This document shows, piece after piece, positions 8,457 through 17,415 of a stretch of 48,595 nt of DNA. The notes beneath the pieces were generated by a model, which saw only the letters and a program-made list of their open reading frames with translations, was not told where the DNA came from and did no database searches. Source of the DNA: Bacteroidales bacterium. GTDB taxonomy: Bacteria; Bacteroidota; Bacteroidia; Bacteroidales; WCHB1-69. Numbering within the stretch: position 1 is the stretch's first letter; every line of letters begins with the position of its first letter. A program made the position numbers and the translations under genes. The stretch spans positions 1 through 48,595 of the forward strand of contig JAKSMG010000003.1 in NCBI GenBank assembly GCA_024400755.1, read 5' to 3'.

Positions 8457-8512
8457 TACCCTTCATTCTCAGCAAAAATAAACTCCATTTTATTTCTCCT
8501 ATTTTTGTCATA

Positions 8513-8543
8513 TTGCAACAGAGAAATTTTTTTTGTATTTTTG
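8513..8543 (+). promoter_or_regulatory. Promoter of small lipoprotein 2 (TTG -33, TATTTTTG -7)
   Basis: TTG at 8513-8515 and TATTTTTG at 8536-8543 are 20 bases apart, and the box is followed by CACC. The start codon is 86 bases further on, leaving an unusually long leader. Confidence 0.7.
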
Positions 8544-8580
8544 CACCAAATTATTTCAACCATAAAATTCATCACTTAAC

Positions 8581-8615
8581 GAGGGAAGTATGAATTTTAA
8601 AGTATTAATCTCCCT
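8581..8615 (+). promoter_or_regulatory. Leader inverted repeat before small lipoprotein 2
   Basis: GAGGGA at 8581-8586 is complementary to TCCCTC at 8610-8615. Both lie in the transcribed leader, 15-50 bases before the ATG at 8630. The six-base stem with a 23-base AT-rich loop is weak, but it is the only structure seen in this leader. It may affect translation or mRNA stability. Confidence 0.3.
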
Positions 8616-8629
8616 CAATAATTATCATT

Positions 8630-8839
8630 ATGAAAAAAGTTTTTTGCGTTTTAGCAGCTGTAGCTTTGGTAGCCGTTTTTGCAACTTCTTGCAACAAAAA
8701 CTGTACTTGTGAAACTTACGTAAATGGAAAAGTTGTATCAACCACAACAACTGAAAATCCTGACAAAAACAAAAAATGTAGCGATTACACTACTGCTATC
8801 ACTATTGGTGATGTTACCGAAGGCGTAGTTTGCAAATAA
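8630..8839 (+). CDS. Small cysteine-rich lipoprotein, paralogue 2
   Basis: This 69-residue protein has the signal MKKVFCVLAAVALVAVFATSC, nearly the same as that of the gene at 8168, with lipid Cys at 21. The mature part opens NKNCTCET, contains KKCSD and ends GVVCK. The middle is Thr/Lys/Asn-rich and differs from paralogue 1. It forms a tandem pair with that gene but has its own promoter, a long leader and its own terminator. The DNA of its last 17 codons and its terminator is repeated, in diverged form, at 10212-10326. Function unknown; probably an envelope-anchored protein with two disulfides. Confidence 0.8.
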   Translation: MKKVFCVLAAVALVAVFATSCNKNCTCETYVNGKVVSTTTTENPDKNKKCSDYTTAITIGDVTEGVVCK

Positions 8840-8862
8840 TCGAATTTTTATTTTCAATCTAT

Positions 8863-8892
8863 AGAGGTGGCCTAATGGCCACCTCTTTTTTT
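8863..8892 (+). terminator. Intrinsic terminator of small lipoprotein 2
   Basis: The perfect ten-base stem AGAGGTGGCC / GGCCACCTCT has a TAAT loop and is followed by seven T residues. It is clearly related to the terminator at 10295. Confidence 0.9.
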
Positions 8893-9005
8893 ATGCTAAA
8901 ATATCATCAAATTGAATGTTTTCTCTCTTTTATAAGTTACGTTTTATACTTTTTCACTAAGGAAAAAATCTTTTTCCCATTGTCGTACTATTCAATTTTT
9001 TTATG

Positions 9006-9013
9006 TAAATTTG
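9006..9013 (+). promoter_or_regulatory. -7 box (TAAATTTG) for the Ig/Fn3-like lipoprotein
   Basis: TAAATTTG followed by CAAC lies 44 bases upstream of the ATG at 9058. Confidence 0.6.
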
Positions 9014-9057
9014 CAACGAAATAAACCCAATATTAATTCTTAAATTAATTACAAATC

Positions 9058-10197
9058 ATGAAAACAAGGTTGCTATTATTACTTTGTATTGCTATCACCT
9101 TTATAGGATGTAAAAAAGAAGCGACTTTGCCTACCATAACAACAGGTCAAGTGCAAAGAAGTTCTTCCGGTGAATCTATGATCTGTGAAGGATACTGTCA
9201 AAATGATGGGGGAAGTACGGTTATTGATCGAGGTATCTGCTATATTGAAGGAAAATCAACACCCACCGTGTCCAACTACAGGGTAAGCGGTGGAAGCGGT
9301 ATTGGAGCATTTAGCTGCAATCTTACGAATCTTACAGCTGGGACAACCTATACTTATTGTGCATACGCAACCAATTCTGTTGGCGTTGGATATGGACAAA
9401 CAGCCACATTCACGTTTAACCCTGGCAGCGGTACTGGCGGTGGTGACACCGGTGGAGGCGACACTGGCGGTGGTGACACCGGTGGAGGTGACACCGGTGG
9501 AGGTGGTGGCGGCGGAGTCAATCAGGCCCCCACTTGTAACATAACCAACATCAGCAATGGCGATGAATTTATTTCAGGGGATGCCTTTACTGTTGAGGTG
9601 GAAGCTTCTGATCCTGATGGAAGTATCAGCACCATTCGTTTTTATATCGACGACGTGCCCATTGACAATCAAATTGGCAGCCACGCTTCATTCGTCGTAA
9701 GCCCAGGACGTTTATCTCAAGGTATTCACACACTGAAGGCCGTTGCCACCGACAACAAAGGCGAAATAGGTATCACTGAAGTTATGATTAGCTATATTGT
9801 CAACTATATTAAGCAAGGGGATAACATCACAAAATTAGGAAGTGCCAATGGTGAAATCATCTATAGTTATCAGGTAAGTCCTTCCTTCTATTCATCAAGA
9901 GTTATTCGTTTTTATGCCGAAGACGGTTCCTTGTCTTTTTTCATTGTAAGTCGTACTTTGGCACAACTTACAACCATTGATGAAGGTGCTTGGACATACG
10001 ACGGCGGAACGTGGTCATACTGCTACAGCTGCTACTCATTATATTACCTATTCAACAATGCGAATTACAATTCTATGAATTCATTCCAAGTTTCCCATAA
10101 TGGCGCAGGATTTACTATCAATGCCAATGTAAATAGTACAACTTCAGTCCATTACGAAGGATCTATTCCTATTACCACGTCAACTGACTACAACTAA
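9058..10197 (+). CDS. Surface lipoprotein with Fn3-like and Ig-like domains joined by a Gly/Asp/Thr repeat
   Basis: This 379-residue protein has the lipoprotein signal MKTRLLLLLCIAITFIGC (lipid Cys at 18). Residues about 27-122 resemble the Fn3-type modules frequent in Bacteroidota lipoproteins (IDRGICY and LTAGTTYTYCAYATNSVG). A flexible linker of GGGDT repeats follows at about 123-155. An Ig/PKD-like module lies at about 157-247 (SDPDGSISTIRFYIDD, LKAVATDNKGE). The C-terminal domain, about 250-379, is beta-rich with YCYSCYS and is not recognised. The layout suggests a cell-surface binding or adhesion protein. It has its own promoter. The bases after its stop belong to a fossil of the neighbouring small lipoprotein family, so it may have been inserted into, or recombined over, a third copy. 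Confidence 0.8.
   Translation: MKTRLLLLLCIAITFIGCKKEATLPTITTGQVQRSSSGESMICEGYCQNDGGSTVIDRGICYIEGKSTPTVSNYRVSGGSGIGAFSCNLTNLTAGTTYTYCAYATNSVGVGYGQTATFTFNPGSGTGGGDTGGGDTGGGDTGGGDTGGGGGGGVNQAPTCNITNISNGDEFISGDAFTVEVEASDPDGSISTIRFYIDDVPIDNQIGSHASFVVSPGRLSQGIHTLKAVATDNKGEIGITEVMISYIVNYIKQGDNITKLGSANGEIIYSYQVSPSFYSSRVIRFYAEDGSLSFFIVSRTLAQLTTIDEGAWTYDGGTWSYCYSCYSLYYLFNNANYNSMNSFQVSHNGAGFTINANVNSTTSVHYEGSIPITTSTDYN
9432..9514 (+). repeat. 15-bp tandem repeat coding for GGGDT linker
   Basis: About four copies of a unit close to GGTGGAGGTGACACC run in frame and end in a poly-glycine stretch. Copies differ only at synonymous positions (GGT/GGA/GGC, ACC/ACT). Such repeats can change copy number by slippage, altering linker length without a frameshift. 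Confidence 0.85.
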
Positions 10198-10211
10198 GCG
10201 AAGTACTTAAC

Positions 10212-10268
10212 GCTAATGAAAATACTACTGCTATTGAAAATGTTACCTGCAGCGTAGTTTGCAAATAA
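10212..10268 (+). pseudogene. 3' remnant of a third small cysteine-rich lipoprotein gene
   Basis: Directly after the stop of the Ig/Fn3-like lipoprotein, a different frame reads NENTTAIENVTCSVVCK and then a stop. This matches the end of the protein at 8630 (DYTTAITIGDVTEGVVCK). DNA identity is clear: ACTACTGCTAT, then ATGTTACC and GCGTAGTTTGCAAATAATC are shared. A related terminator follows. No signal peptide, start codon or promoter remains in this frame, so it is a truncated duplicate rather than a gene. Confidence 0.75.
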
Positions 10269-10294
10269 TCTTAACGTAATATCTTTCAAGTTAG

Positions 10295-10326
10295 CGAGGT
10301 GGTCATTAAGCCACCTCGTTTTTTTT
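10295..10326 (+). terminator. Intrinsic terminator, now serving the Ig/Fn3-like lipoprotein
   Basis: The stem CGAGGTGG / CCACCTCG has an eight-base loop and is followed by eight T residues. Its resemblance to the terminator at 8863 shows that the duplicated segment included gene end plus terminator. Confidence 0.88.
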
Positions 10327-10372
10327 ATGGCAAAAAATTCTATGAAGTGAATTTTACGACTAAACTATTTAG

Positions 10373-10380
10373 TATCTTTG
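10373..10380 (+). promoter_or_regulatory. -7 box (TATCTTTG) for the alpha-2-macroglobulin gene
   Basis: TATCTTTG followed by T lies 25 bases before the ATG at 10406. Confidence 0.65.
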
Positions 10381-10405
10381 TCAGTCCATATAGAAAAACC
10401 ATTGT

Positions 10406-13400
10406 ATGAAAAAAGTTTGTGCCTTAATTTTATTATCCATGTTGTTGACTGTTTCATCATTTTCACAGCAAAATCCAAAGGAAATACAAAAACTGCTTAA
10501 ATCGTACGAAAAAGCAATCCAACAATATGACAATGGATTTGATACAGTATATATCTCTATCAATCAGCAAATTGAACAACAAAAAGACGACCCTGCCAGT
10601 TTAGCCGTTTGGCATAGCTGCATGGCTCAACTATTAAATTCCTATTATGAGCAAAATCGATATAAGATACTGGATAGGACAACGGTTGTAGGCGAACCAA
10701 ATTCAGATTATAAGACTTGGGATGTACAGACATTGGTACAAAAAATCGTATGGCATTATTTTAAGTCCATTGAGAACGAAGATGCATTGAAAGCCATTCC
10801 TATCGCCGATTATGCTTGCCTTTTGGATAGCTTAACCGCTGTGGAATATCGTCCGACGCTGTATGACTTTCTGGCATTCAGGGCTTTGGACTATCTCAAC
10901 ACCACCATCTATCAACTACCCATACCTATTGTTCCTTTCAATATTAATCATGAAATACATTGGTCTGACAATCAGAATTTTGCAAACAGCACTTTAACCT
11001 CTGACGACGAACTCTCCTTTTCATTTCTTAGCTTAAAAATAATGCAACGACTTACTTTGCTGCATTTGAATGATATTGACAGCAGAGCTCTGTTGGATGT
11101 GACCATTCGGCGTTACTCTTATTTGAACGAACACAGTACGATGGAAAACGCTTGGGCATTGAGTATGAAACAATTAGAAAAATTAGAGCAAGACTATCAA
11201 GGCAAAACCGGGTATGAAATGGTTGCATATGCAATAGGGGAATATTATCAACATCGGGGAGAACAATACGATAAAAACACGCATCCGGAATATAAAAACG
11301 ATTGGGTTACCGCCGTGGAATGGTATCAAAAAGCCATTGCCACCGCCCCGAAATCCATTGAAGCCAACAAAGCTCGTTTAGCCATTCAATCTATTGAAAA
11401 CGAAATGGTTAATATTGTTTCTAAACAAAAGACATCGCCTCAACAGACTCAATTTGTTACTTTAGAATATAAAAATTGCGAGCACATTTTTCTTCGTGTC
11501 ATTCCCATTTCCGAAGTAGAAAGGGACAAATTTTTCTCTTCAGATAAAGAAAAATATTCGTACTTAATTAAGAAGAAATACATATTTGACACGGATATAG
11601 CGGTACCGAACGAGCATAATTATCGAGAAGCGAGTGGGCATTTTCAATTGCCGGCTTTAGCAATGGGACATTACTATATTTTAGTTTCCAATGCGCCGCT
11701 CACCGAGCAAAACAATAAAGGATTTTCCTTGACTTCATTACAAGTTACCAATATCAATGCAGCATACAGAAACAATGATAAAGGTAATGGTATTGAATTT
11801 TTTGTGTTTGACCGCATCAGTGGTAAAGCATTACCGGGGGCAACTATTCGGGTTGAAGGATACGATTCCTATAACAAGAATACGAAACCCAATGCTATAG
11901 AAATGCTCATTTGCGATAAAGATGGCAAATGCACTTACAATATCACCCAAGATAGAAAATATATAACGGCATACGCCATTTGGAATAAGGAAAAGTATTG
12001 TGTTTGTGATAAATATGTATATTTTAACGCAAATGGTTCCAAAAATTATCATCGCAAAACGGACTACCTTTTTACCGACCGCAACATATACCGACCGGGA
12101 CAAACGGTCTATTGCAAAGGGATTACCGTAGAAAAAACGGAAAGCAAAGGGAACACGGTAGATATGCAGGTAGTCCAAAATGAGGTCAACAAATTGGAAT
12201 TATTTGATGCCAATAATACGAAAATAGCAGAAATCACAGATGTTACCAACGAATTTGGCTCATTTTCAGCCAGTTTTGAGCTTCCTACCACAACACTGAC
12301 GGGGGATTTCCATATTTCCAGTAAATATGGGAACACTTATTTCAAAGTGGAAGAATACAAGCGGCCTACTTTTGAAGTGACTTTCGATCAACCGAAAGAA
12401 GAATTTAAGTTGAATCAAAACATCGGTATAGACGGAAACGTGATGGCATACGCCGGCTATGGCGTTGGCGAAGCGAGCGTGAATTATCGTGTTGTCCGTA
12501 AGGCATCATTCCCATGGTGGCGACATAGTTGGTGGCGTCCAAGTTCTCGCGGACAGGAAATTGCCCACGGAGAAGTGAAAAGCGATGTTGATGGGCATTT
12601 TCATATTGATTTTATGGCTTCTGAAGACAATGAAAGCCAGCGTTTCAATCCGCTGTACAATTTTGAAGTTACAGTGGTTGTTACCGATATCACAGGCGAA
12701 ACCCATAGTGCTGCGACACACATTATGATTAGCAAAAATGCGTTATTGATTGATGCATCTATTCCCGAAAGTATGCCATTGACTCATCAGAATCAGTTTG
12801 CGGTAAAAATCACAAATTTGGCAGGCGAAGTTCAAAACGGAAATCTACATTATACTATAGAATCACTGAAAACGCCTGACGTGTATAAATATGTTTGTCC
12901 AACAGCAGATTACTATTTGTCTGATTCAGAAAAACTCGTCAAATCCTTACCATATTTGGACTTTTTACAAGAACAAAACAAAGAAAATTGGGATGTATTA
13001 AAAACTATTGCTCAAGGTGATTTTAAAAGTAATGGAAAAAATTCATTTTCAATTCCTGATTTGAAAAATTATGCGGAAGGGTATTATAAAATACGTTTCA
13101 GCACCTATGATAAAGAGCAAAACGAAATCATTAAGGAACAATATTTTTTGATTTTTGATGAAAAAAGTAAAAAATGTGCCGCTTACGAGCCATTATGGAT
13201 ACAAACCAATGGGAAAACATCTGCGGAAGTGGGTGAAAGTATCCATATTTCTCTGGGTACATACTTCAAAAATGCCAGAATTTTCGTAGAAATCATTTCT
13301 AATGACCAGGTAATTGATTCAAAATGGATTAACAGCAATCAGGGTAATACTGAATTTAATTATGAGGTAAAGGAACGAGATCTTGGAAAGCTTATTTTTC

Positions 13401-16336
13401 ATGCTTTTGTGACTCAGAACAACAATCAATACGAAGAAAGTCTAACGTTTACCGTTCCATATAGTCATCAAAAAATCGATTTTGACTTTTTGACATTCCG
13501 CGACAAAACCTTGCCAGGAAGTCGGGAGCAATATCAAATTCGCCTTAAAAACAAGGATGGAGAAAAAGTAATGGCAGAGCTACTCTGCTCAATGTATGAC
13601 GCATCGTTAGACGCATTATACCATAAACACGACCTTAATACAAATATTCATCGCTGGGAAAAAATAACGTATGAATATGAACTTCGCAATTGTTCGACTG
13701 AATTTCTTCATAAATGGTATCAAAAAGCCGAAACAAAAAATCACGAACGATTTTCTACCACAAGATTATATCCCAACTTATTATGGAAAATTACTCCTCA
13801 CTCCACTAGAATGCTCTACAAGAGTATGGGCGCCAATAAAGCTTACGCTTTTGAGGAAAGTCTTGAGGCAGATTTTGACAATGCGGAAGAGGTGGTTTTA
13901 AATATTGTGGAAGATAATCTATCTATCGAGGCCGCCGCAATAAAAATAGAAGATGATGCGACCATAGTTGAAGAAACAAACGCAGGCGGACAGGAAACCA
14001 AAACACTTGAAAACAGCATTCGCAGCAATTTCAACGAAACCGCATTCTTCTTTCCTCATCTTCAGACAGATGCAGAAGGGAATATACTCATTTCCTTTAC
14101 CATTCCCGATGCCTTAACGCGTTGGAGATTACAGGGTTTTGCACATAATGCGGAACTGATGAGCGGCTATTTCGAGAAAATAGTCGTTACGCAGAAACCA
14201 TTGATGGTGATCCCCAATATGCCGAGATTTTTCAGAGAAGGTGACACGTTGGTTTTATCTGCCAAAGTGGTCAATCTGGATAGTGTAAAGCAAAACGGCA
14301 CGGCCAAAATTACTTTTACGAATCCTTTGGACGGCCAAAAAGTAGAATTGACGCCATCGGGTTGCGAACAGGCATTTTCAGTCGAGCCCGGACAAAATCA
14401 GGAAGTTCATTTCAATATTGTGGTGCCATTGGGATTGGGAGCCGTTACCTATCGCATCGAAGCAAAGAACAATCAAACACCCTCTTTTGCAGATGGCGAG
14501 GAAAACACCATTCCAGTGCTTACCAATCGAATATTGGTAACCGAAAGTTTGCCGCTGCACATTTCAGGAAAAGGAAGTAAAGTATTCAATTTCAATAAAT
14601 TACAAAATTATCTAAGCAATCCAAACGGTACATTGACTACGCAGTCGCTTACTTTAGAATTTACGCCCAATCCGATTTGGTATGCCATTCAGTCTATTCC
14701 GTATCTGATGGAATATCCGTACGAATGCAACGAACAGGTTTTCAGTCGCTATTATGCCAACAGTCTAGCTGCCAACATCATCAACAAACATCCCAAAATC
14801 AAAACAGTATTTGACACTTGGTTACATCAGGATATAGATGCTTTTTGCTCTCAATTAGATAAAAATCAGGAACTTAAATCGGTTATCTTAGCTGAAACAC
14901 CTTGGGTTTTGGATGCGCAAAACGAAAACGCACGCAAGCAGAATATCGCTTTATTGTTTGATTTCAACCGAATGGCCAAAGAAGAAAAATCTGCCATTGA
15001 CAAATTGGAAAAAACGCAAAACAGTGACGGCGGATGGTCTTGGTTTGCAGGCGGCGAAAGCAGTTCGTACATCACGGAACATATCGTGGCAGGCTGTGGT
15101 CATTTGCAGGCATTAGGCATCAAATATGGTTTGAGCGAAGCATCTATGAGCAAAGCCATTCGCTTTATCGATCAAAAGGCCAAGGAAAATTACGAAAAAT
15201 GGTATAAAAAAGATAAGACTAATTGTAGTGTGACAGACATTCATTATCTCTATGCCAGAAGTTTCTTTAAGCAAAAAATCAATGCTTCCTGTGAAGAGTC
15301 ATATAATTATTTCTATTCTAATTTGAAGAAAAATTGGAAAAAGCAGTCTATTTACGGGCAGGCCATGACAGCGCTAATTTGCTACAGAAAAGGAGATATC
15401 CAGTTGGCTTCAGACATTGTCGCGCAGATCAAGTCTATGGCTCAATATGATGAGGAAATGGGTATGTTTTGGAAGAAGGAAGGATATGGCTATTTCTGGT
15501 ACGAGGCACCCATTGAGCGTCAGGCAATGTTGATTGAGGCCTTTAATATGATTACGAAGGATCAAGAATCAGTAGAAAAAATGCAGTTGTGGCTGCTCAA
15601 GCAGAAACAGACGCAAAACTGGCCTACCACCAAGTCCACCACCGAAGCCATTTATGCTTTATTACTGAATAACAATCAATTAGAAAATACTGAAGGAGTG
15701 AAATTACGCGTAGGAGATTGGCAATATACGGAAAGCGATGGCACAATGGCGGCGGAAGCTGGAAGCGGCTATGTGAAAAAGGTATGGAAAGGTGCTGAGG
15801 TAAATGCCCAAATGGGTACTGTCAGTATTGAAAAAAACAGTGCCGGTCCGGCCTGGGGCGGTTTGTACTGGCAATACTTGGAAAATATGGACAAGGTCAG
15901 TTCTTCGGATGACAAAAATCTGGTTATCAGTAAGAAACAGTACAAAGTGGAATACAATGAACGAGGAGAAGTGCTTCTGCCAATCACTGAAGAATCTCCG
16001 TTAAAAGTGGGTGACAAAGTGAGGGTTCGCACAGAAATCAGGAGTGACAGAGATATGGAATATGTGCATTTGAAGGATATGCGGGCAGCGGCTTTTGAAC
16101 CTGAAAATGTGCTTTCGCAATACAAATATCAGGATGGATTATGGTATTATGAAGCGACCAGAGACGCCGCCACCAACTTCTTCATTGACTATCTGCCTAA
16201 AGGAACCTACGTTTTTGAATACACACTGATTGCGACGATGGCAGGAACCTACAGCAACGGAATTACCTCCATTCAATGTATGTATGCGCCTGAATTTACT
16301 TCACATAGTGCAGGGGAAAGGGTAAAAATAAAGTAA
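10406..16336 (+). CDS. Alpha-2-macroglobulin family protein with thioester motif
   Basis: This 1976-residue protein has an N-terminal signal peptide (MKKVCALILLSMLLTVSSFS, then QQ) without a lipobox. The first 450 or so residues are helical and charged. An MG2-type domain begins near residue 555 (YLFTDRNIYRPGQTVYCKG). The A2M core at about 1215-1310 contains LTRWRLQGFAHN. The thioester motif is intact: CNEQ at 1441-1444 in YPYECNEQVFSRYY, followed by a helical thioester domain to about 1740. An acidic, low-complexity stretch at about 1145-1200 sits where a bait region would lie. Bacterial members are thought to trap proteases in the periplasm or at the surface. Many are next to a penicillin-binding protein 1C gene; none is here. 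It has its own promoter. The next gene has its own as well. Confidence 0.9.
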   Translation: MKKVCALILLSMLLTVSSFSQQNPKEIQKLLKSYEKAIQQYDNGFDTVYISINQQIEQQKDDPASLAVWHSCMAQLLNSYYEQNRYKILDRTTVVGEPNSDYKTWDVQTLVQKIVWHYFKSIENEDALKAIPIADYACLLDSLTAVEYRPTLYDFLAFRALDYLNTTIYQLPIPIVPFNINHEIHWSDNQNFANSTLTSDDELSFSFLSLKIMQRLTLLHLNDIDSRALLDVTIRRYSYLNEHSTMENAWALSMKQLEKLEQDYQGKTGYEMVAYAIGEYYQHRGEQYDKNTHPEYKNDWVTAVEWYQKAIATAPKSIEANKARLAIQSIENEMVNIVSKQKTSPQQTQFVTLEYKNCEHIFLRVIPISEVERDKFFSSDKEKYSYLIKKKYIFDTDIAVPNEHNYREASGHFQLPALAMGHYYILVSNAPLTEQNNKGFSLTSLQVTNINAAYRNNDKGNGIEFFVFDRISGKALPGATIRVEGYDSYNKNTKPNAIEMLICDKDGKCTYNITQDRKYITAYAIWNKEKYCVCDKYVYFNANGSKNYHRKTDYLFTDRNIYRPGQTVYCKGITVEKTESKGNTVDMQVVQNEVNKLELFDANNTKIAEITDVTNEFGSFSASFELPTTTLTGDFHISSKYGNTYFKVEEYKRPTFEVTFDQPKEEFKLNQNIGIDGNVMAYAGYGVGEASVNYRVVRKASFPWWRHSWWRPSSRGQEIAHGEVKSDVDGHFHIDFMASEDNESQRFNPLYNFEVTVVVTDITGETHSAATHIMISKNALLIDASIPESMPLTHQNQFAVKITNLAGEVQNGNLHYTIESLKTPDVYKYVCPTADYYLSDSEKLVKSLPYLDFLQEQNKENWDVLKTIAQGDFKSNGKNSFSIPDLKNYAEGYYKIRFSTYDKEQNEIIKEQYFLIFDEKSKKCAAYEPLWIQTNGKTSAEVGESIHISLGTYFKNARIFVEIISNDQVIDSKWINSNQGNTEFNYEVKERDLGKLIFHAFVTQNNNQYEESLTFTVPYSHQKIDFDFLTFRDKTLPGSREQYQIRLKNKDGEKVMAELLCSMYDASLDALYHKHDLNTNIHRWEKITYEYELRNCSTEFLHKWYQKAETKNHERFSTTRLYPNLLWKITPHSTRMLYKSMGANKAYAFEESLEADFDNAEEVVLNIVEDNLSIEAAAIKIEDDATIVEETNAGGQETKTLENSIRSNFNETAFFFPHLQTDAEGNILISFTIPDALTRWRLQGFAHNAELMSGYFEKIVVTQKPLMVIPNMPRFFREGDTLVLSAKVVNLDSVKQNGTAKITFTNPLDGQKVELTPSGCEQAFSVEPGQNQEVHFNIVVPLGLGAVTYRIEAKNNQTPSFADGEENTIPVLTNRILVTESLPLHISGKGSKVFNFNKLQNYLSNPNGTLTTQSLTLEFTPNPIWYAIQSIPYLMEYPYECNEQVFSRYYANSLAANIINKHPKIKTVFDTWLHQDIDAFCSQLDKNQELKSVILAETPWVLDAQNENARKQNIALLFDFNRMAKEEKSAIDKLEKTQNSDGGWSWFAGGESSSYITEHIVAGCGHLQALGIKYGLSEASMSKAIRFIDQKAKENYEKWYKKDKTNCSVTDIHYLYARSFFKQKINASCEESYNYFYSNLKKNWKKQSIYGQAMTALICYRKGDIQLASDIVAQIKSMAQYDEEMGMFWKKEGYGYFWYEAPIERQAMLIEAFNMITKDQESVEKMQLWLLKQKQTQNWPTTKSTTEAIYALLLNNNQLENTEGVKLRVGDWQYTESDGTMAAEAGSGYVKKVWKGAEVNAQMGTVSIEKNSAGPAWGGLYWQYLENMDKVSSSDDKNLVISKKQYKVEYNERGEVLLPITEESPLKVGDKVRVRTEIRSDRDMEYVHLKDMRAAAFEPENVLSQYKYQDGLWYYEATRDAATNFFIDYLPKGTYVFEYTLIATMAGTYSNGITSIQCMYAPEFTSHSAGERVKIK

Positions 16337-16392
16337 AAACGAAAATTGCGACTTGGTTTTGGCAAATCTTCATTTTCAGTCAGAAAATTATG

Positions 16393-16400
16393 TATCTTTG
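16393..16400 (+). promoter_or_regulatory. -7 box (TATCTTTG) for the lectin-fold-like lipoprotein
   Basis: TATCTTTG followed by CAAA lies 34 bases before the ATG at 16435. Because the agmatinase gene follows 12 bases after this gene, the same promoter may drive both. Confidence 0.7.
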
Positions 16401-16434
16401 CAAACATAATTAATTTGATCAAAAAGTATCGTAT

Positions 16435-17403
16435 ATGAAAAGAATCACTTTTATTTTAACCTTGGCGGTTTTATGCCTTTGCGTTTCCTGCAAAAAAGAA
16501 AAAGTCACGCCCGATAACAATCAGCAACAGCAAGAAGAACCCACCCCAACAGACGAAGGGGCTCTTAACGGTGTATTTTCAATTGGAGTTAACAAACAAG
16601 TAAAATTTTCCAAGGGAAATTTACAATATCAGGCCACAACAAAAACTTGGCGTTTTGCTGAAAATCAATATAACTTTATTGGTGCTGCCAATGCCAACGC
16701 ATCCGCATCCTACGGCGGATGGATTGACCTTTTCGGCTGGGCTACGAGTGGTTGGAACTGCGGAAATACTTACTATATGCCATACGATCGTAACTTTGTT
16801 GACAGTTATACTCAGGGTATGGGTTATGGACCGCTTCCTGCCGGTGAACGCAGTTTAAATGGCGAATTTGCCAACTGCGATTGGGGCGTATATAATGCCA
16901 TTTCTAACGGAGGAAATCAGGCGGGATTATGGCGAACCATGACCGGAGAAGAATGGACTTATCTTTTCAAAACGCGACCCAATGCGGCCCAAAAATATGG
17001 TATTGCATGCATTGAAGGCAATAACGGTATGGTAGTATTGCCTGATAATTGGACTTTGCCTGAAGGATGCACTTTTAATTGCGGTTTAGGAACTGGGGAT
17101 GGTATGGAATATTATGCTGCACAAAACTATTATTCCTCAGAACAATGGGCTAAAATGGAAGCCAATGGGGCACTTTTCCTTCCTGCCGGTGGTGGTTATA
17201 ACGGTGATGACAAAGAAGTTACGTACGTTGGAGAAGTGGGACGTTATTGGACCATTAACTGCGTTACGGAAGCCGCCAGCTGGATGTTTTACGATTGGTG
17301 TGCATACGCTATGTATTTCGATAGCCAGTATATGGATCCTTGCGATTTAAATAGTCCTCGTTATTATGGACGTTCGGTTCGTTTGGTGAAGGACATTCGT
17401 TAA
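16435..17403 (+). CDS. Lipoprotein with C-type-lectin/FGE-like fold, function unknown
   Basis: This 322-residue protein has the signal MKRITFILTLAVLCLCVSC (lipid Cys at 19). A Gln/Glu/Pro-rich spacer follows, and then a domain beginning FSIGVNKQVKFSKGNLQYQA, a sequence type I associate with Bacteroidales surface lipoproteins. It is rich in Trp, Gly, Tyr and Asn. It closes with GRYWTINC, a hydrophobic WMFYDWCAYAMYF strand and YYGRSVRLVKD. That ending resembles the YW...A..L.F...GFSVR signature of formylglycine-enzyme-like and C-type-lectin-fold domains. This assignment is by memory of pattern only. It probably binds a ligand at the cell surface. The agmatinase start lies 12 bases downstream, so the two are likely on one transcript, although a functional link is not obvious. 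Confidence 0.72.
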   Translation: MKRITFILTLAVLCLCVSCKKEKVTPDNNQQQQEEPTPTDEGALNGVFSIGVNKQVKFSKGNLQYQATTKTWRFAENQYNFIGAANANASASYGGWIDLFGWATSGWNCGNTYYMPYDRNFVDSYTQGMGYGPLPAGERSLNGEFANCDWGVYNAISNGGNQAGLWRTMTGEEWTYLFKTRPNAAQKYGIACIEGNNGMVVLPDNWTLPEGCTFNCGLGTGDGMEYYAAQNYYSSEQWAKMEANGALFLPAGGGYNGDDKEVTYVGEVGRYWTINCVTEAASWMFYDWCAYAMYFDSQYMDPCDLNSPRYYGRSVRLVKDIR

Positions 17404-17415
17404 TTTTTTCTACTG

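Noticed and set aside
8590-8700. Upstream reading frame starting inside the leader of small lipoprotein 2
   Set aside because: It overlaps the real gene out of frame, has no protein-like features, and most of its length mirrors the paralogue's coding sequence.
9432-9514. Short regular repeats that might suggest a CRISPR array
   Set aside because: The units are contiguous, in frame, without spacers, and encode a GGGDT linker.
16435-17403. Possible variable protein of a diversity-generating retroelement (lectin-fold end)
   Set aside because: No reverse transcriptase, accessory gene or template repeat of the C-terminal region was found in the window.
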